A stretch of DNA of 64,000 nt. Origin: Tenacibaculum holothuriorum (GTDB lineage: Bacteria; Bacteroidota; Bacteroidia; Flavobacteriales; Flavobacteriaceae). A program made the translations under genes and the position numbers. Below the pieces are notes generated by a model that was not told the DNA's origin, made no database searches, and worked only from the letters and a program-made list of their open reading frames with translations. Positions 8,916 through 16,137 of this stretch are shown piece by piece. The number at the start of each line of letters is the position of its first letter. Position 1 is the stretch's first letter. The stretch covers positions 62,001-126,000 of the forward strand of contig NZ_LAPZ01000001.1 in NCBI RefSeq assembly GCF_002120225.1, written 5' to 3'.

Positions 8916-10118
8916 TTATATCACTAATTCTTGATGACGGATAATATCTTCAAAAGTTTCTCGCTTACGAATTAAATAATCTTTTCCTTCATGCATCATA
9001 ACTTCAGCAGGTCTATATCTCGAATTATAATTAGAAGCCATAGAAAAACAATAAGCTCCAGCATTATGAAAACATAAAATATCACCTTCAGAAATTTCAT
9101 TAATTCTACGATTCGAACCAAATGTATCAGTTTCGCATATATAACCTACAATGCTATAATAACGTTCTCTTCCTTTTGGATTTGATAAGTTTTTTATTTG
9201 GTGATACGAATTGTAAAACATTGGTCTAATCAAATGATTTAAACCAGAATCGATTCCTGCAAAAACAGTTGAGGTTGTTTGTTTAATAACATTTACCTTG
9301 GCTAAAAATCGCCCAGATTGACTTACTAAAAACTTACCAGGCTCAAACATTAAGGTAAGGTCTTTACCATATTCTTTACAGAATTCATTAAAACGTTTAG
9401 ATAATTTTTTACCTAATTCTTCAATATTTGTACTAATATCATCTGTTTTATACGGAACTTTAAATCCGCTTCCAAAATCAATAAAATCAATATTCTTAAA
9501 CTGTTTAGCAGTGTCAAAAAGAATTTCGGTAGCACGTAAAAAAGTATCAATGTCTAAAATATCAGAACCAGTATGCATGTGAATTCCGTTAATATGCATA
9601 TTCGTATTTTCTACTACCCTTTTTATATGCGGAACTTGATGAATTGAAATTCCGAATTTAGAATCGATATGCCCTACAGAAATTTTAGAATTTCCACCAG
9701 CCATAACATGTGGGTTTATACGAATACAAACAGGAATATTGGGGTGCTTTTGCCCAAACAATTCTAATATAGATAAATTATCGATGTTAATTTGCACCCC
9801 AAGTTTGGCAACGTCTTCTATTTCTTGTAATGATACTCCGTTTGGAGTGTAAATAATATCTTTTGGTTCGAAACCAGCTAACAATCCTAATTTAACCTCT
9901 TGAATAGAAACCGTATCTAACCCACTATTTAGTTTATTAAAAACTTTTAAAATATTTAAGTTAGATAACGCTTTAGCAGCATAATTAATTTTTACGTTTT
10001 TTACCTTAGAAAAAGCTTTTGTTATTTTTTTGTATTGACTACTAATAACATCGGTATCGTAAACATATAGAGGACTTCCATATGTCTCGGCTAATTGTAA
10101 TAAACTATTTCTATCCAT
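8916..10118 (-). CDS. lysA: Diaminopimelate decarboxylase
   Basis: 400 residues. Fold-type III PLP enzyme: the PLP lysine is K49 in NYAAKALSN, His-bearing motifs GIHMHTGSDI and DFGSGFKVPY follow, and EPGKFLVSQSG and the C-terminal CETDTFG motif complete the active site. It removes CO2 from meso-diaminopimelate to give L-lysine, the last step of the DAP pathway. The gene stands alone on the minus strand with its own promoter at its 5' side (10142-10169), directly abutting the small-RNA array, which is transcribed away from it. Confidence 0.93.
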   Translation of the reverse strand: MDRNSLLQLAETYGSPLYVYDTDVISSQYKKITKAFSKVKNVKINYAAKALSNLNILKVFNKLNSGLDTVSIQEVKLGLLAGFEPKDIIYTPNGVSLQEIEDVAKLGVQINIDNLSILELFGQKHPNIPVCIRINPHVMAGGNSKISVGHIDSKFGISIHQVPHIKRVVENTNMHINGIHMHTGSDILDIDTFLRATEILFDTAKQFKNIDFIDFGSGFKVPYKTDDISTNIEELGKKLSKRFNEFCKEYGKDLTLMFEPGKFLVSQSGRFLAKVNVIKQTTSTVFAGIDSGLNHLIRPMFYNSYHQIKNLSNPKGRERYYSIVGYICETDTFGSNRRINEISEGDILCFHNAGAYCFSMASNYNSRYRPAEVMMHEGKDYLIRKRETFEDIIRHQELVI

Positions 10119-10141
10119 TATAAAATTGTTTTAAAAGTGTT

Positions 10142-10169
10142 CAAAAATATAGGAGTGCAATAGACTCAA
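10142..10169 (-). promoter_or_regulatory. lysA promoter (-33 TTG / -7 TATTTTTG)
   Basis: On the minus strand: TTG (complement of 10167-10169), 17 bp, TATTTTTG (complement of 10142-10149), 23 bp before the start codon. It fits the Bacteroidota consensus TTG-N17-23-TAnnTTTG. Confidence 0.7.
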
Positions 10170-10273
10170 CAATTAAATTAAAGAAATAAACATATCTGTT
10201 TTTTTTGTGATAAAATATAAAAGGGGATTTTTCCTTGTGATTTTATAAATAAAAGAATGCATATTTGGTGTGT

Positions 10274-10365
10274 AATAAAGATTAAGGGGACTTTATTAAA
10301 CACTTGATATTTTCTTTTAGGGGTAGATAATATCATAGAAACTCCAGCGAAAGCTGGAGTTTTTG
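10274..10365 (+). ncRNA. Tandem small RNA, copy 1
   Basis: Predicted ~90-nt RNA. Box CATATTTG at 10260-10267 lies 6 nt before AATAAAG. Hairpin 1: AATAAAG (10274-10280) / CTTTATT (10291-10297), loop ATTAAGGGGA. Hairpin 2: TGATATT (10305-10311) / AATATCA (10329-10335), 17-nt loop containing TTTTAGGGGTAG. Terminator: ACTCCAGC (10341-10348), GAAA tetraloop, GCTGGAGT (10353-10360), TTTTG. No start codon with a credible ORF. I cannot name the family; comparison with Rfam flavobacterial motifs would settle it. Confidence 0.75.
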
Positions 10366-10455
10366 TTTTTATAAAAATATAATTAGCTAATTACCTTTTA
10401 GTATTTAAGTTGTTTTCCCCGAAAAAGCAATAATTGTTTTTTGCATCTTTGAAAT

Positions 10456-10546
10456 GAATAAAGATTAAGGGGCTTTATTCGTGATGATATTTTCTTTTAG
10501 GGGTAGATGATATCGTAGAAAATCCAGCTTTTGCTGGATTTTTTTA
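10456..10546 (+). ncRNA. Tandem small RNA, copy 2
   Basis: Box CATCTTTG at 10444-10451. Hairpin 1 gains a G-C pair: GAATAAAG (10456-10463) / CTTTATTC (10473-10480), loop ATTAAGGGG. Hairpin 2: GATATT / GATATC (10486-10491 / 10509-10514) with one U-G wobble, loop TTTTAGGGGTAG. Terminator AATCCAGC, TTTT loop, GCTGGATT, then T5: the second pair is A-T instead of the C-G in copy 1, a compensatory change. Its upstream region differs from copies 1, 3 and 4. Confidence 0.75.
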
Positions 10547-10623
10547 TTATCCTGTTTTTTTCTAAAAATAAAAGGGATTTTACCTTATGATTTCATAAAT
10601 AAAAGAATGCATATTTGGTGTGT

Positions 10624-10717
10624 AATAAAGATTAAGGGGACTTTATTAAACACTTTGATATTTTCTTTTAGGGGTAGATAATATCGTAGAAAATCCAGCT
10701 TTTGCTGGATTTTTTTA
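10624..10717 (+). ncRNA. Tandem small RNA, copy 3
   Basis: Box CATATTTG at 10610-10617. Hairpin 1 identical to copy 1 (10624-10630 / 10641-10647). Hairpin 2: GATATT (10657-10662) / AATATC (10680-10685), loop with TTTTAGGGGTAG. Terminator of the copy-2 type: AAATCCAGC, TTTT, GCTGGATTT, then T-tract. Confidence 0.75.
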
Positions 10718-10794
10718 TTGCCTTGTTTTTTCTAAAAATAAAAGGGGGTTTTTCCTTGTGATTTTATAAATAAAAGAACGCATATTTGGTATGT

Positions 10795-10886
10795 AATAAA
10801 GATTAAGGGGACTTTATTAAACACTTGATATTTTCTTTTAGGGGTAGATAATATCATAAAAACTCCAGCGAAAGCTGGAGTTTTTG
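10795..10886 (+). ncRNA. Tandem small RNA, copy 4
   Basis: Box CATATTTG at 10781-10788. Hairpin 1: AATAAAG (10795-10801) / CTTTATT, loop ATTAAGGGGA. Hairpin 2 as in copy 1. Terminator of the copy-1 type: ACTCCAGC, GAAA, GCTGGAGT, TTTTG. Near-identical to copy 1 including its upstream region, so the pair is a recent duplication or kept alike by gene conversion. Confidence 0.75.
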
Positions 10887-10984
10887 TTTGCATAAAATTC
10901 AACAATTATTTTTAAGGTAAAAAACGAATTTTACAGGTGATTTTCCTATGCTTTTAAAAGAGCTAATTAAGCATATTTGTCATC

Positions 10985-11096
10985 GAAATAAAGGAATAAG
11001 GGGTCTTTATTTCTAATTGATGATATTTTCTTTTAAGGGGTAGATAATATCATGATAATAAAAAGCACCAGTGTTAACTGGTGCTTTAATTTTTTA
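10985..11096 (+). ncRNA. Tandem small RNA, copy 5 (most diverged)
   Basis: Box CATATTTG at 10972-10979. Hairpin 1 is lengthened: GAAATAAAG (10985-10993) / CTTTATTTC (11005-11013), loop GAATAAGGGGT. Hairpin 2: TGATATT (11021-11027) / AATATCA (11046-11052), loop with TTTTAAGGGGTAG. The terminator has an unrelated sequence, AAAGCACCAG / CTGGTGCTTT with loop TGTTAA, yet sits at the same place. Loop motifs are kept while stem and terminator sequences changed. Confidence 0.75.
11062..11095. terminator. Bidirectional terminator between small RNA 5 and pepT
   Basis: AAAGCACCAG / CTGGTGCTTT with AATTTTTT after it on the plus strand; on the minus strand the same stem is followed by TTTTATTAT, so it also ends the pepT transcript and shields the array from antisense read-through. 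Confidence 0.8.
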
Positions 11097-11113
11097 TAAT
11101 AGTTACGTAATTT

Positions 11114-12352
11114 CTATTGGAATTTTACTGCTACTTTTTGAGCTATACCTACAATTACTTCCGTAGCTTTTATAATACTTTCTACAGGTACATATTCGTA
11201 ACGACCGTGAAAGTTATGTCCACCAGCAAAAATATTAGGACAAGGTAATCCTTTATAAGATAATTGAGAGCCATCAGTACCTCCTCTAATAGGTTTTATT
11301 AATGGTGTAATTCCCATATCTTTCATTACTTCTTCAGCAATGTCTACTATATGCATTACAGGAACTACCTTTTCTTTCATATTAAAGTACTGATCTTTAA
11401 TTTCAACAGAAATTAATTTCTTTCCTTGTTTTGCATTTAAAACTTCAGCTAGGTCTAACATCGCTTTTTTACGATTGTTAAACTGATCCATATCATGATC
11501 GCGAATAATATAATGTAGCTTTGTTTGCTCTACTTTTCCTTCCATATGGTGTAAGTGAAAGAAACCTTCGTAACCAGTTGTTCTTTCTGGTACTTCATCT
11601 TCTGGTAAAGCATTGATAAATTCACTAGCAATAAGCATTGAGTTTATCAATTTTCCTTTTGCATAACCAGGGTGAACAATTTTTCCTTCAATAGTTACCG
11701 TTGCTCCAGCTGCATTAAAGTTTTCATACTCTAATTCACCTATTTGACTTCCGTCCATGGTATAAGCCCATTCAGCACCAAACTTTTCTACATCAAATAA
11801 ATGAGCACCTTTACCAACTTCTTCATCTGGAGTAAAACAAATTCTAATTTTTCCGTGTTTAATTTCTGGATTTTGAATTAAGAATTCCATTGCTGAAACG
11901 ATTTCAGTAACACCCGCTTTATCATCAGCACCTAAAAGTGTTGTTCCATCAGTAGTAATAATAGTTTGTCCTTTGTATTGTAATAAATCTTCAAAATAAT
12001 CTGGAGACAATACAATGTTTTCTTCTTTATTTAAAAGAATGTCTTTACCATCGTAATTCTCATGAATTTGAGGTTTAACATCTTTACCAGTAAAATCAGG
12101 ACTCGTATCAATATGTGCAACGAAACCGATAGTAGGTACTTCATAATCTAAATTACTAGGTAAAGTTGCCATTAAGTAACAGTTCTCATCAAGCTCAACA
12201 TCTTCCATACCAATTTCTTTTAACTCTTTTTCTAAAATTCGAGCTAAATTCCATTGTTTTTCAGTACTTGGAAATGCTGGATTGTTTGGATCACTTTCTG
12301 TATCTACAGTAACGTATTTTACAAAACGATCTATTATATGTTGTTTGTTCAT
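11114..12352 (-). CDS. pepT: Peptidase T (tripeptide aminopeptidase)
   Basis: 412 residues, the usual length for PepT (M20B). Metal ligands and catalytic residues are in place: H80 and D82 (FVAHIDTSPD), bridging D143 (GADDKAG), catalytic/ligand E177-E178 (TPDEEVG), and the late GGHNFHGRYE motif supplies the last His. A dizinc cytoplasmic enzyme that removes the N-terminal residue from tripeptides. Single gene with its own -7 box; it ends at the bidirectional terminator beside the small-RNA array. Confidence 0.94.
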   Translation of the reverse strand: MNKQHIIDRFVKYVTVDTESDPNNPAFPSTEKQWNLARILEKELKEIGMEDVELDENCYLMATLPSNLDYEVPTIGFVAHIDTSPDFTGKDVKPQIHENYDGKDILLNKEENIVLSPDYFEDLLQYKGQTIITTDGTTLLGADDKAGVTEIVSAMEFLIQNPEIKHGKIRICFTPDEEVGKGAHLFDVEKFGAEWAYTMDGSQIGELEYENFNAAGATVTIEGKIVHPGYAKGKLINSMLIASEFINALPEDEVPERTTGYEGFFHLHHMEGKVEQTKLHYIIRDHDMDQFNNRKKAMLDLAEVLNAKQGKKLISVEIKDQYFNMKEKVVPVMHIVDIAEEVMKDMGITPLIKPIRGGTDGSQLSYKGLPCPNIFAGGHNFHGRYEYVPVESIIKATEVIVGIAQKVAVKFQ

Positions 12353-12371
12353 TGTTATAATTTTAAAGGTT

Positions 12372-12379
12372 CAAAAATA
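12372..12379 (-). promoter_or_regulatory. pepT -7 box (TATTTTTG)
   Basis: Complement of CAAAAATA at 12372-12379, 20 bp before the pepT start. No clear -33 TTG was found at standard spacing. Confidence 0.55.
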
Positions 12380-12380
12380 A

Positions 12381-12935
12381 TTATTTTACCTGTATTTTTT
12401 CAATCAAATTAATTGCATTACAAAGTCTATCATTTACTAATGAATCTCCGTAAATTTCAGTTTTTATGTGCATAAAGTTATCAGAATTTACTTTAGTGAA
12501 TACATTTAAAATATGATAGGTGAATTTGCCTTTTTTTCCTTTAGCTAAACTGTAATATGTAGGTTTATCAAATAACTGAATGTTCTTGGTTTTTAGTTCT
12601 TCAAGTTCCATTCTTTTGTTATCATTTGTTATTTTTTCTTTAAAAGTCTTATCTAAATTTATTGGAGAATGAATAATCGATGCATCTAACAATGTAGTTT
12701 TTGTTAGATTTAATGTAGTATCAGCCGCATAAATAGAACTTAAAGAGTTGTCGTAATATAAATTTACTTTCCATGTTTTAGGAAGTGACATTGTAAACAA
12801 ACTACGAATGTCGTTTACTTCTTTTAGGCTTTGAAAAGAGTTTGAAGAATCACATGGGAAATCTTTTTTTAACTCGGATGAAGAAGTACAAGAATAACAG
12901 ATTATTGTAAGAAAGAGAATATAAAAGTACCTCAT
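12381..12935 (-). CDS. Putative small lipoprotein, function unknown
   Basis: 184 residues from the ATG at 12935, which gives MRYFYILFLTIICYSC, a signal peptide ending in a lipobox-like Cys. A TTG at 12968 would add 11 residues and overlap the upstream gene, so it was not used. The mature part is soluble and hydrophilic, with segments such as KTWKVNLYYDNSLSSIYAAD resembling PsbP-like or lipocalin-type beta proteins, but no family is certain. It starts 7 bp after the DUF3810 gene, so the two form one transcript. Confidence 0.7.
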   Translation of the reverse strand: MRYFYILFLTIICYSCTSSSELKKDFPCDSSNSFQSLKEVNDIRSLFTMSLPKTWKVNLYYDNSLSSIYAADTTLNLTKTTLLDASIIHSPINLDKTFKEKITNDNKRMELEELKTKNIQLFDKPTYYSLAKGKKGKFTYHILNVFTKVNSDNFMHIKTEIYGDSLVNDRLCNAINLIEKIQVK

Positions 12936-12942
12936 AAAATCA

Positions 12943-14013
12943 CTAGTGTTTTTGTTTAAAATAAGCAATGAGCAAATCTACTACATAACTATAAGAATCT
13001 ATTCCTTTAGTTTGATTATTTGCTTTTAAATAACTGTTATATCCTTTTTTTAAATACGGCTCAATTGGGTTTTCAAATTGCTTCCAAAAAAGATGCGTAT
13101 TGTACAAATCTTTTCTAATACCCTTGTGTGCTTTTTTTACAAGCTGCTTATATAAGTTTTTATCCCTTTTATAAATTTCTGAAATACAATAGCGATATGC
13201 CATTCGATAACCAGAATATTTAAAATATACATCAGTGTTGTTAATACACGCTAAAAAACCGACAAAATTAGCATCGTTTTCTGCAGACCAACCTATTTGA
13301 TGTGCCATTTCATGGCAAGTAGTGGCTGGATAACCAGTTTTAGGAATCATATCATTAACCTGAGCTTCACTAGTAATGGGATTCAAATAACCAGAAGTTC
13401 CGTTGTAAGACTGAAATAAACTTACCAATGAATTTTTGATTGATGATACTCTATAATTTAGCTGTGGAAGTTTACTCGATAATTGATGAAACCCATTGGG
13501 CGCTAATTGATATATTTCTTTTTGGGAATAAGGAAGAACTACTTCAATAGTATCATTTTTAGTAATTTGTTGTTGAATAGCATTTAAGCTATCAATAATG
13601 ATTTCGGTAGTTTTTACAAGTTGTTCAGTAGTATAAGGAGCTTGCTGTAAACCTAAATTCTTAGCTAAAGGTTCACGGAAATAGTTGAGTCCCCAAAACA
13701 AATAAAAGCATCCATAAATAACAGAGAGTATTGCTGTTAATTTTAATAATTGCCCAATAAAATTCTTAAATTTATGTTTTATTAATATGTATATTCCTCT
13801 CAATAATAAAAAGAGTAAAACGAAACCTAAAACATCACCAAAAGAAAAAGGAATCCACCCCAATAAAAAGCGCAATACAATTGAAATTTTGGGATAAATT
13901 CCATTACTGTAATATTGTTCAATAAACTGAGGTTTTTGGCTTAAAAATTGCACTAAAATTACCTGAATAGGGAGTAATAAACTTAAAAAAAGATGTTTTT
14001 TAGAGTACTGCAT
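12943..14013 (-). CDS. DUF3810 membrane protein with metalloprotease motif
   Basis: 356 residues. Hydrophobic segments near residues 8-25, 44-75 and 88-108 anchor the N-terminus; the C-terminal domain carries TTCHEMAHQIGWSAENDANF, a zincin HExxH site (H234, E235, H238) with E245 as a possible third ligand. This is the DUF3810 family, widespread in Bacteroidota; substrate unknown. It is followed by a small lipoprotein gene 7 bp away. It is divergent from dnaB, with 128 bp between. Confidence 0.85.
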   Translation of the reverse strand: MQYSKKHLFLSLLLPIQVILVQFLSQKPQFIEQYYSNGIYPKISIVLRFLLGWIPFSFGDVLGFVLLFLLLRGIYILIKHKFKNFIGQLLKLTAILSVIYGCFYLFWGLNYFREPLAKNLGLQQAPYTTEQLVKTTEIIIDSLNAIQQQITKNDTIEVVLPYSQKEIYQLAPNGFHQLSSKLPQLNYRVSSIKNSLVSLFQSYNGTSGYLNPITSEAQVNDMIPKTGYPATTCHEMAHQIGWSAENDANFVGFLACINNTDVYFKYSGYRMAYRYCISEIYKRDKNLYKQLVKKAHKGIRKDLYNTHLFWKQFENPIEPYLKKGYNSYLKANNQTKGIDSYSYVVDLLIAYFKQKH

Positions 14014-14128
14014 AAAGCCAAAAATAAGAAAGTTATAAGGTTATCAACAAGTTAATAACAATATTGTTTACATTATTTGTGTAAAAAGAAAATTAAAGAT
14101 GGCTTCTACAAAATCCATCATAAAAAAT

Positions 14129-14136
14129 TACATTTG
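14129..14136 (+). promoter_or_regulatory. dnaB -7 box (TACATTTG)
   Basis: TACATTTG at 14129-14136, only 5 bp before the dnaB ATG, so the mRNA would have almost no leader. Confidence 0.6.
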
Positions 14137-14141
14137 CCGTT

Positions 14142-15668
14142 ATGGAGAGAACACAATCTGTTAGGGGAAAAAAAATTGATAAGGCGAGAATAATTAGCTT
14201 AGAAAAAGGAAAGTTACCACCACAGGCTTTAGACTTAGAAGAAGCAGTGTTGGGAGCAATGATGATTGATAAAAAAGGAATCGATGAAGTAATTGATATT
14301 TTACATCCTGAAGCTTTTTATGATAAAAGACATCAAGAAATTTATGCAGCTATTTATGCATTATTTCAAAACTCAGAACCGATTGATCTATTATCGGTAT
14401 CTAACCAATTAAAGAAAAATGGAACTTTAGAAATAGCTGGAGGCGATTTTTATTTAATCAACTTAACGCAAAAAGTAGCTTCTTCTGCACATATTGAATT
14501 TCACTCACGAGTAATTCTTCAAAAGTTTATTCAACGAAAATTAATTACTATTTCATCAGAAATTATTGAAAATGCGTATGATGAAACAGTAGATGTTTTC
14601 GATTTGTTAGACGATGCTGAAGGAAAGTTATTCGAAGTAACACAAGGAAACTTAAAGAAAGGGGCCGAAAGAGCCGATTCTTTAGTACAGCAATCTATTA
14701 ATAAAATCCAAGAAATTTCTACCAAAGAAGGTATGAGTGGATTGGAAACAGGATTTACCAAACTAGATGCATTAACATCGGGTTGGCAACCTTCTGATTT
14801 AATTATTATTGCGGCACGTCCTGGTATGGGTAAAACGGCTTTTGTAATTTCTATGGCGAAAAATATGGCGATAGATTTTGGTCATCCAGTTGCAGTTTTT
14901 TCTCTAGAGATGTCATCAGTGCAGTTAATTACGCGTATGATTTCTTCTGAAACAGGATTGACTTCAGAAAAATTACGTAAAGGAAACTTAGAACCTCACG
15001 AATGGGAACAGTTAAACGTAAAAGTTAAAAAATTATCTGACGCACCAATTTTTATTGATGATACACCAGCACTTTCTATTTTTGATTTACGTGCAAAAGC
15101 ACGTCGTTTGGTATCACAACACGGAGTTAAAATATTAGTAATTGATTATTTACAGTTAATGACAGCTGGTGGAGCGGGAGGTAACCGTGAACAGGAAATC
15201 TCTACCATTTCTCGTAACTTAAAAGCTTTAGGAAAGGAATTAGATATACCCGTAATTGCACTTTCTCAGTTATCTCGTTCGGTAGAAACTCGTGGAGGAA
15301 GTAAAAGACCTTTACTATCCGATCTTCGTGAATCTGGTGCGATTGAGCAAGATGCAGATATTGTATCGTTTATCTTTAGGCCAGAATATTACGGAATGAC
15401 GGAATGGGATGACGACGATCATTCTCCATGTGAAGGACAAGGTGAATTTATCGTAGCAAAACATCGTAATGGTGGATTAGACAATATTCGTTTAAAGTTT
15501 ACAGGGCACTTAGCAAAGTTCTCAGATTTAGAAGAAAGTTTTAGTAGTGAGTTCCAATCGAGTATGAATACAGGATTTAATGAGGAAGCTTCTGGAAATA
15601 ATTTTACATCACCGGAAGATGCTTTCGGACCTATAGATAATGGAGGAATGGATGATGTTCCGTTCTAA
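14142..15668 (+). CDS. dnaB: Replicative DNA helicase
   Basis: 508 residues. N-terminal primase/DnaC-interacting domain (about 25-130), a linker helix, then a RecA-type helicase domain with Walker A ARPGMGKT (225-232), Walker B ILVIDYLQLM, QLSRSVE and the arginine-finger segment SDLRESGAIEQDAD. The ring-shaped hexamer unwinds DNA at the fork. The Asn/Gly/Asp-rich tail (after ~480) is a lineage-specific extension. Monocistronic: its own promoter is directly upstream and a terminator follows. No intein is present. Confidence 0.96.
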   Translation: MERTQSVRGKKIDKARIISLEKGKLPPQALDLEEAVLGAMMIDKKGIDEVIDILHPEAFYDKRHQEIYAAIYALFQNSEPIDLLSVSNQLKKNGTLEIAGGDFYLINLTQKVASSAHIEFHSRVILQKFIQRKLITISSEIIENAYDETVDVFDLLDDAEGKLFEVTQGNLKKGAERADSLVQQSINKIQEISTKEGMSGLETGFTKLDALTSGWQPSDLIIIAARPGMGKTAFVISMAKNMAIDFGHPVAVFSLEMSSVQLITRMISSETGLTSEKLRKGNLEPHEWEQLNVKVKKLSDAPIFIDDTPALSIFDLRAKARRLVSQHGVKILVIDYLQLMTAGGAGGNREQEISTISRNLKALGKELDIPVIALSQLSRSVETRGGSKRPLLSDLRESGAIEQDADIVSFIFRPEYYGMTEWDDDDHSPCEGQGEFIVAKHRNGGLDNIRLKFTGHLAKFSDLEESFSSEFQSSMNTGFNEEASGNNFTSPEDAFGPIDNGGMDDVPF

Positions 15669-15696
15669 GAATTGATAAATAATTCATAAAAAATAT

Positions 15697-15735
15697 AAAA
15701 TACACAATTGCTTTCGGGTAATTGTGTATTTTAGT
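15697..15735 (+). terminator. Intrinsic terminator after dnaB
   Basis: Stem AAAATACACAATT / AATTGTGTATTTT (15697-15709 / 15720-15732), loop GCTTTCGGGT. Confidence 0.8.
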
Positions 15736-15743
15736 TTTCAGTT

Positions 15744-16124
15744 ATGTGGGATTTTATTAGAAAAATATTCGGACAGAGAAAAAGAAATCAAAGTATTATT
15801 AACAAATATGGATTGAATACTGATTCTAGATTTAAGAAAAAACCAGAAGAAGATGGAGAAGGTATTAATTCAATTCAATTAGAAAAAGGAAAAAGAATAG
15901 ATATAATTGTACCTGATTTCTTAATAAAAGCAAATAGAGTTTTAGTTACTGACTATAAGTTTAAGTTAGGAGAAACTATAAATGAAGGAGAAGTTTTATG
16001 TGAACTCGAAACCGAAGATTTATCATTTGAGTTTGAATCTTTTTGTACAGGGAAAATAGTTTATATAAATTCAAATAAGAGAGTTATAGCGAATGAAAAA
16101 ATAATTACTCTTGAGGGAGTTTAA
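15744..16124 (+). CDS. Biotinyl/lipoyl-like domain protein lacking the attachment lysine
   Basis: 126 residues. After a basic N-terminal ~30 residues, residues ~50-126 resemble the biotinyl/lipoyl beta barrel: FKLGETINEGEVLCELETEDLSFEFESFCTGKIVYI aligns with the carrier-domain hairpin in meaning (shown here in two parts: FKLGETINEGEVLCELET, then EDLSFEFESFCTGKI). Where carriers have the modified Lys (ETDKV or AMKM) this protein has Asp-Leu, so it probably is not biotinylated or lipoylated. The role is unknown. It ends just before the exported protein gene and may be co-transcribed with it. Confidence 0.65.
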   Translation: MWDFIRKIFGQRKRNQSIINKYGLNTDSRFKKKPEEDGEGINSIQLEKGKRIDIIVPDFLIKANRVLVTDYKFKLGETINEGEVLCELETEDLSFEFESFCTGKIVYINSNKRVIANEKIITLEGV

Positions 16125-16137
16125 TTCTTATTGTAAT

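Larger units (their letters stand above)
10203..11098 (+). repeat. Tandem array of five small-RNA gene units
   Basis: The ~1 kb between lysA and pepT has no plausible protein gene. It holds five direct repeats with AATAAAG start points at 10274, 10457, 10624, 10795 and 10987 (periods 183, 167, 171, 192 bp). Each unit has an upstream GCAT(A/C)TTTG box, then a hairpin with an AAGGGG loop, a second hairpin with an AGGGGTAG loop and an intrinsic terminator. Copies 1, 3 and 4 also share ~70 bp of upstream sequence (AAAAGGG..., TTATAAATAAAAGAA), so they are recent duplicates; copies 2 and 5 are diverged there but keep the RNA part. All are on the plus strand, opposite to both flanking genes. Confidence 0.85.

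Noticed and set aside
10203-11098. CRISPR array
   Set aside because: The repeats are ~90 nt with hairpins and terminators, the intervals are 75-100 bp and partly alike, and no cas genes are near. It fits tandem RNA genes, not a spacer array.
14160-14168. TTAGGGGAA near the dnaB start as a further small-RNA-like hairpin
   Set aside because: It lies in the coding sequence with no flanking stem and no terminator; coincidental match.
16111-16137. Upstream TTG start for the exported protein
   Set aside because: It would place nine polar residues before the signal peptide and overlap the previous gene; the TTG at 16138 gives a normal signal peptide.
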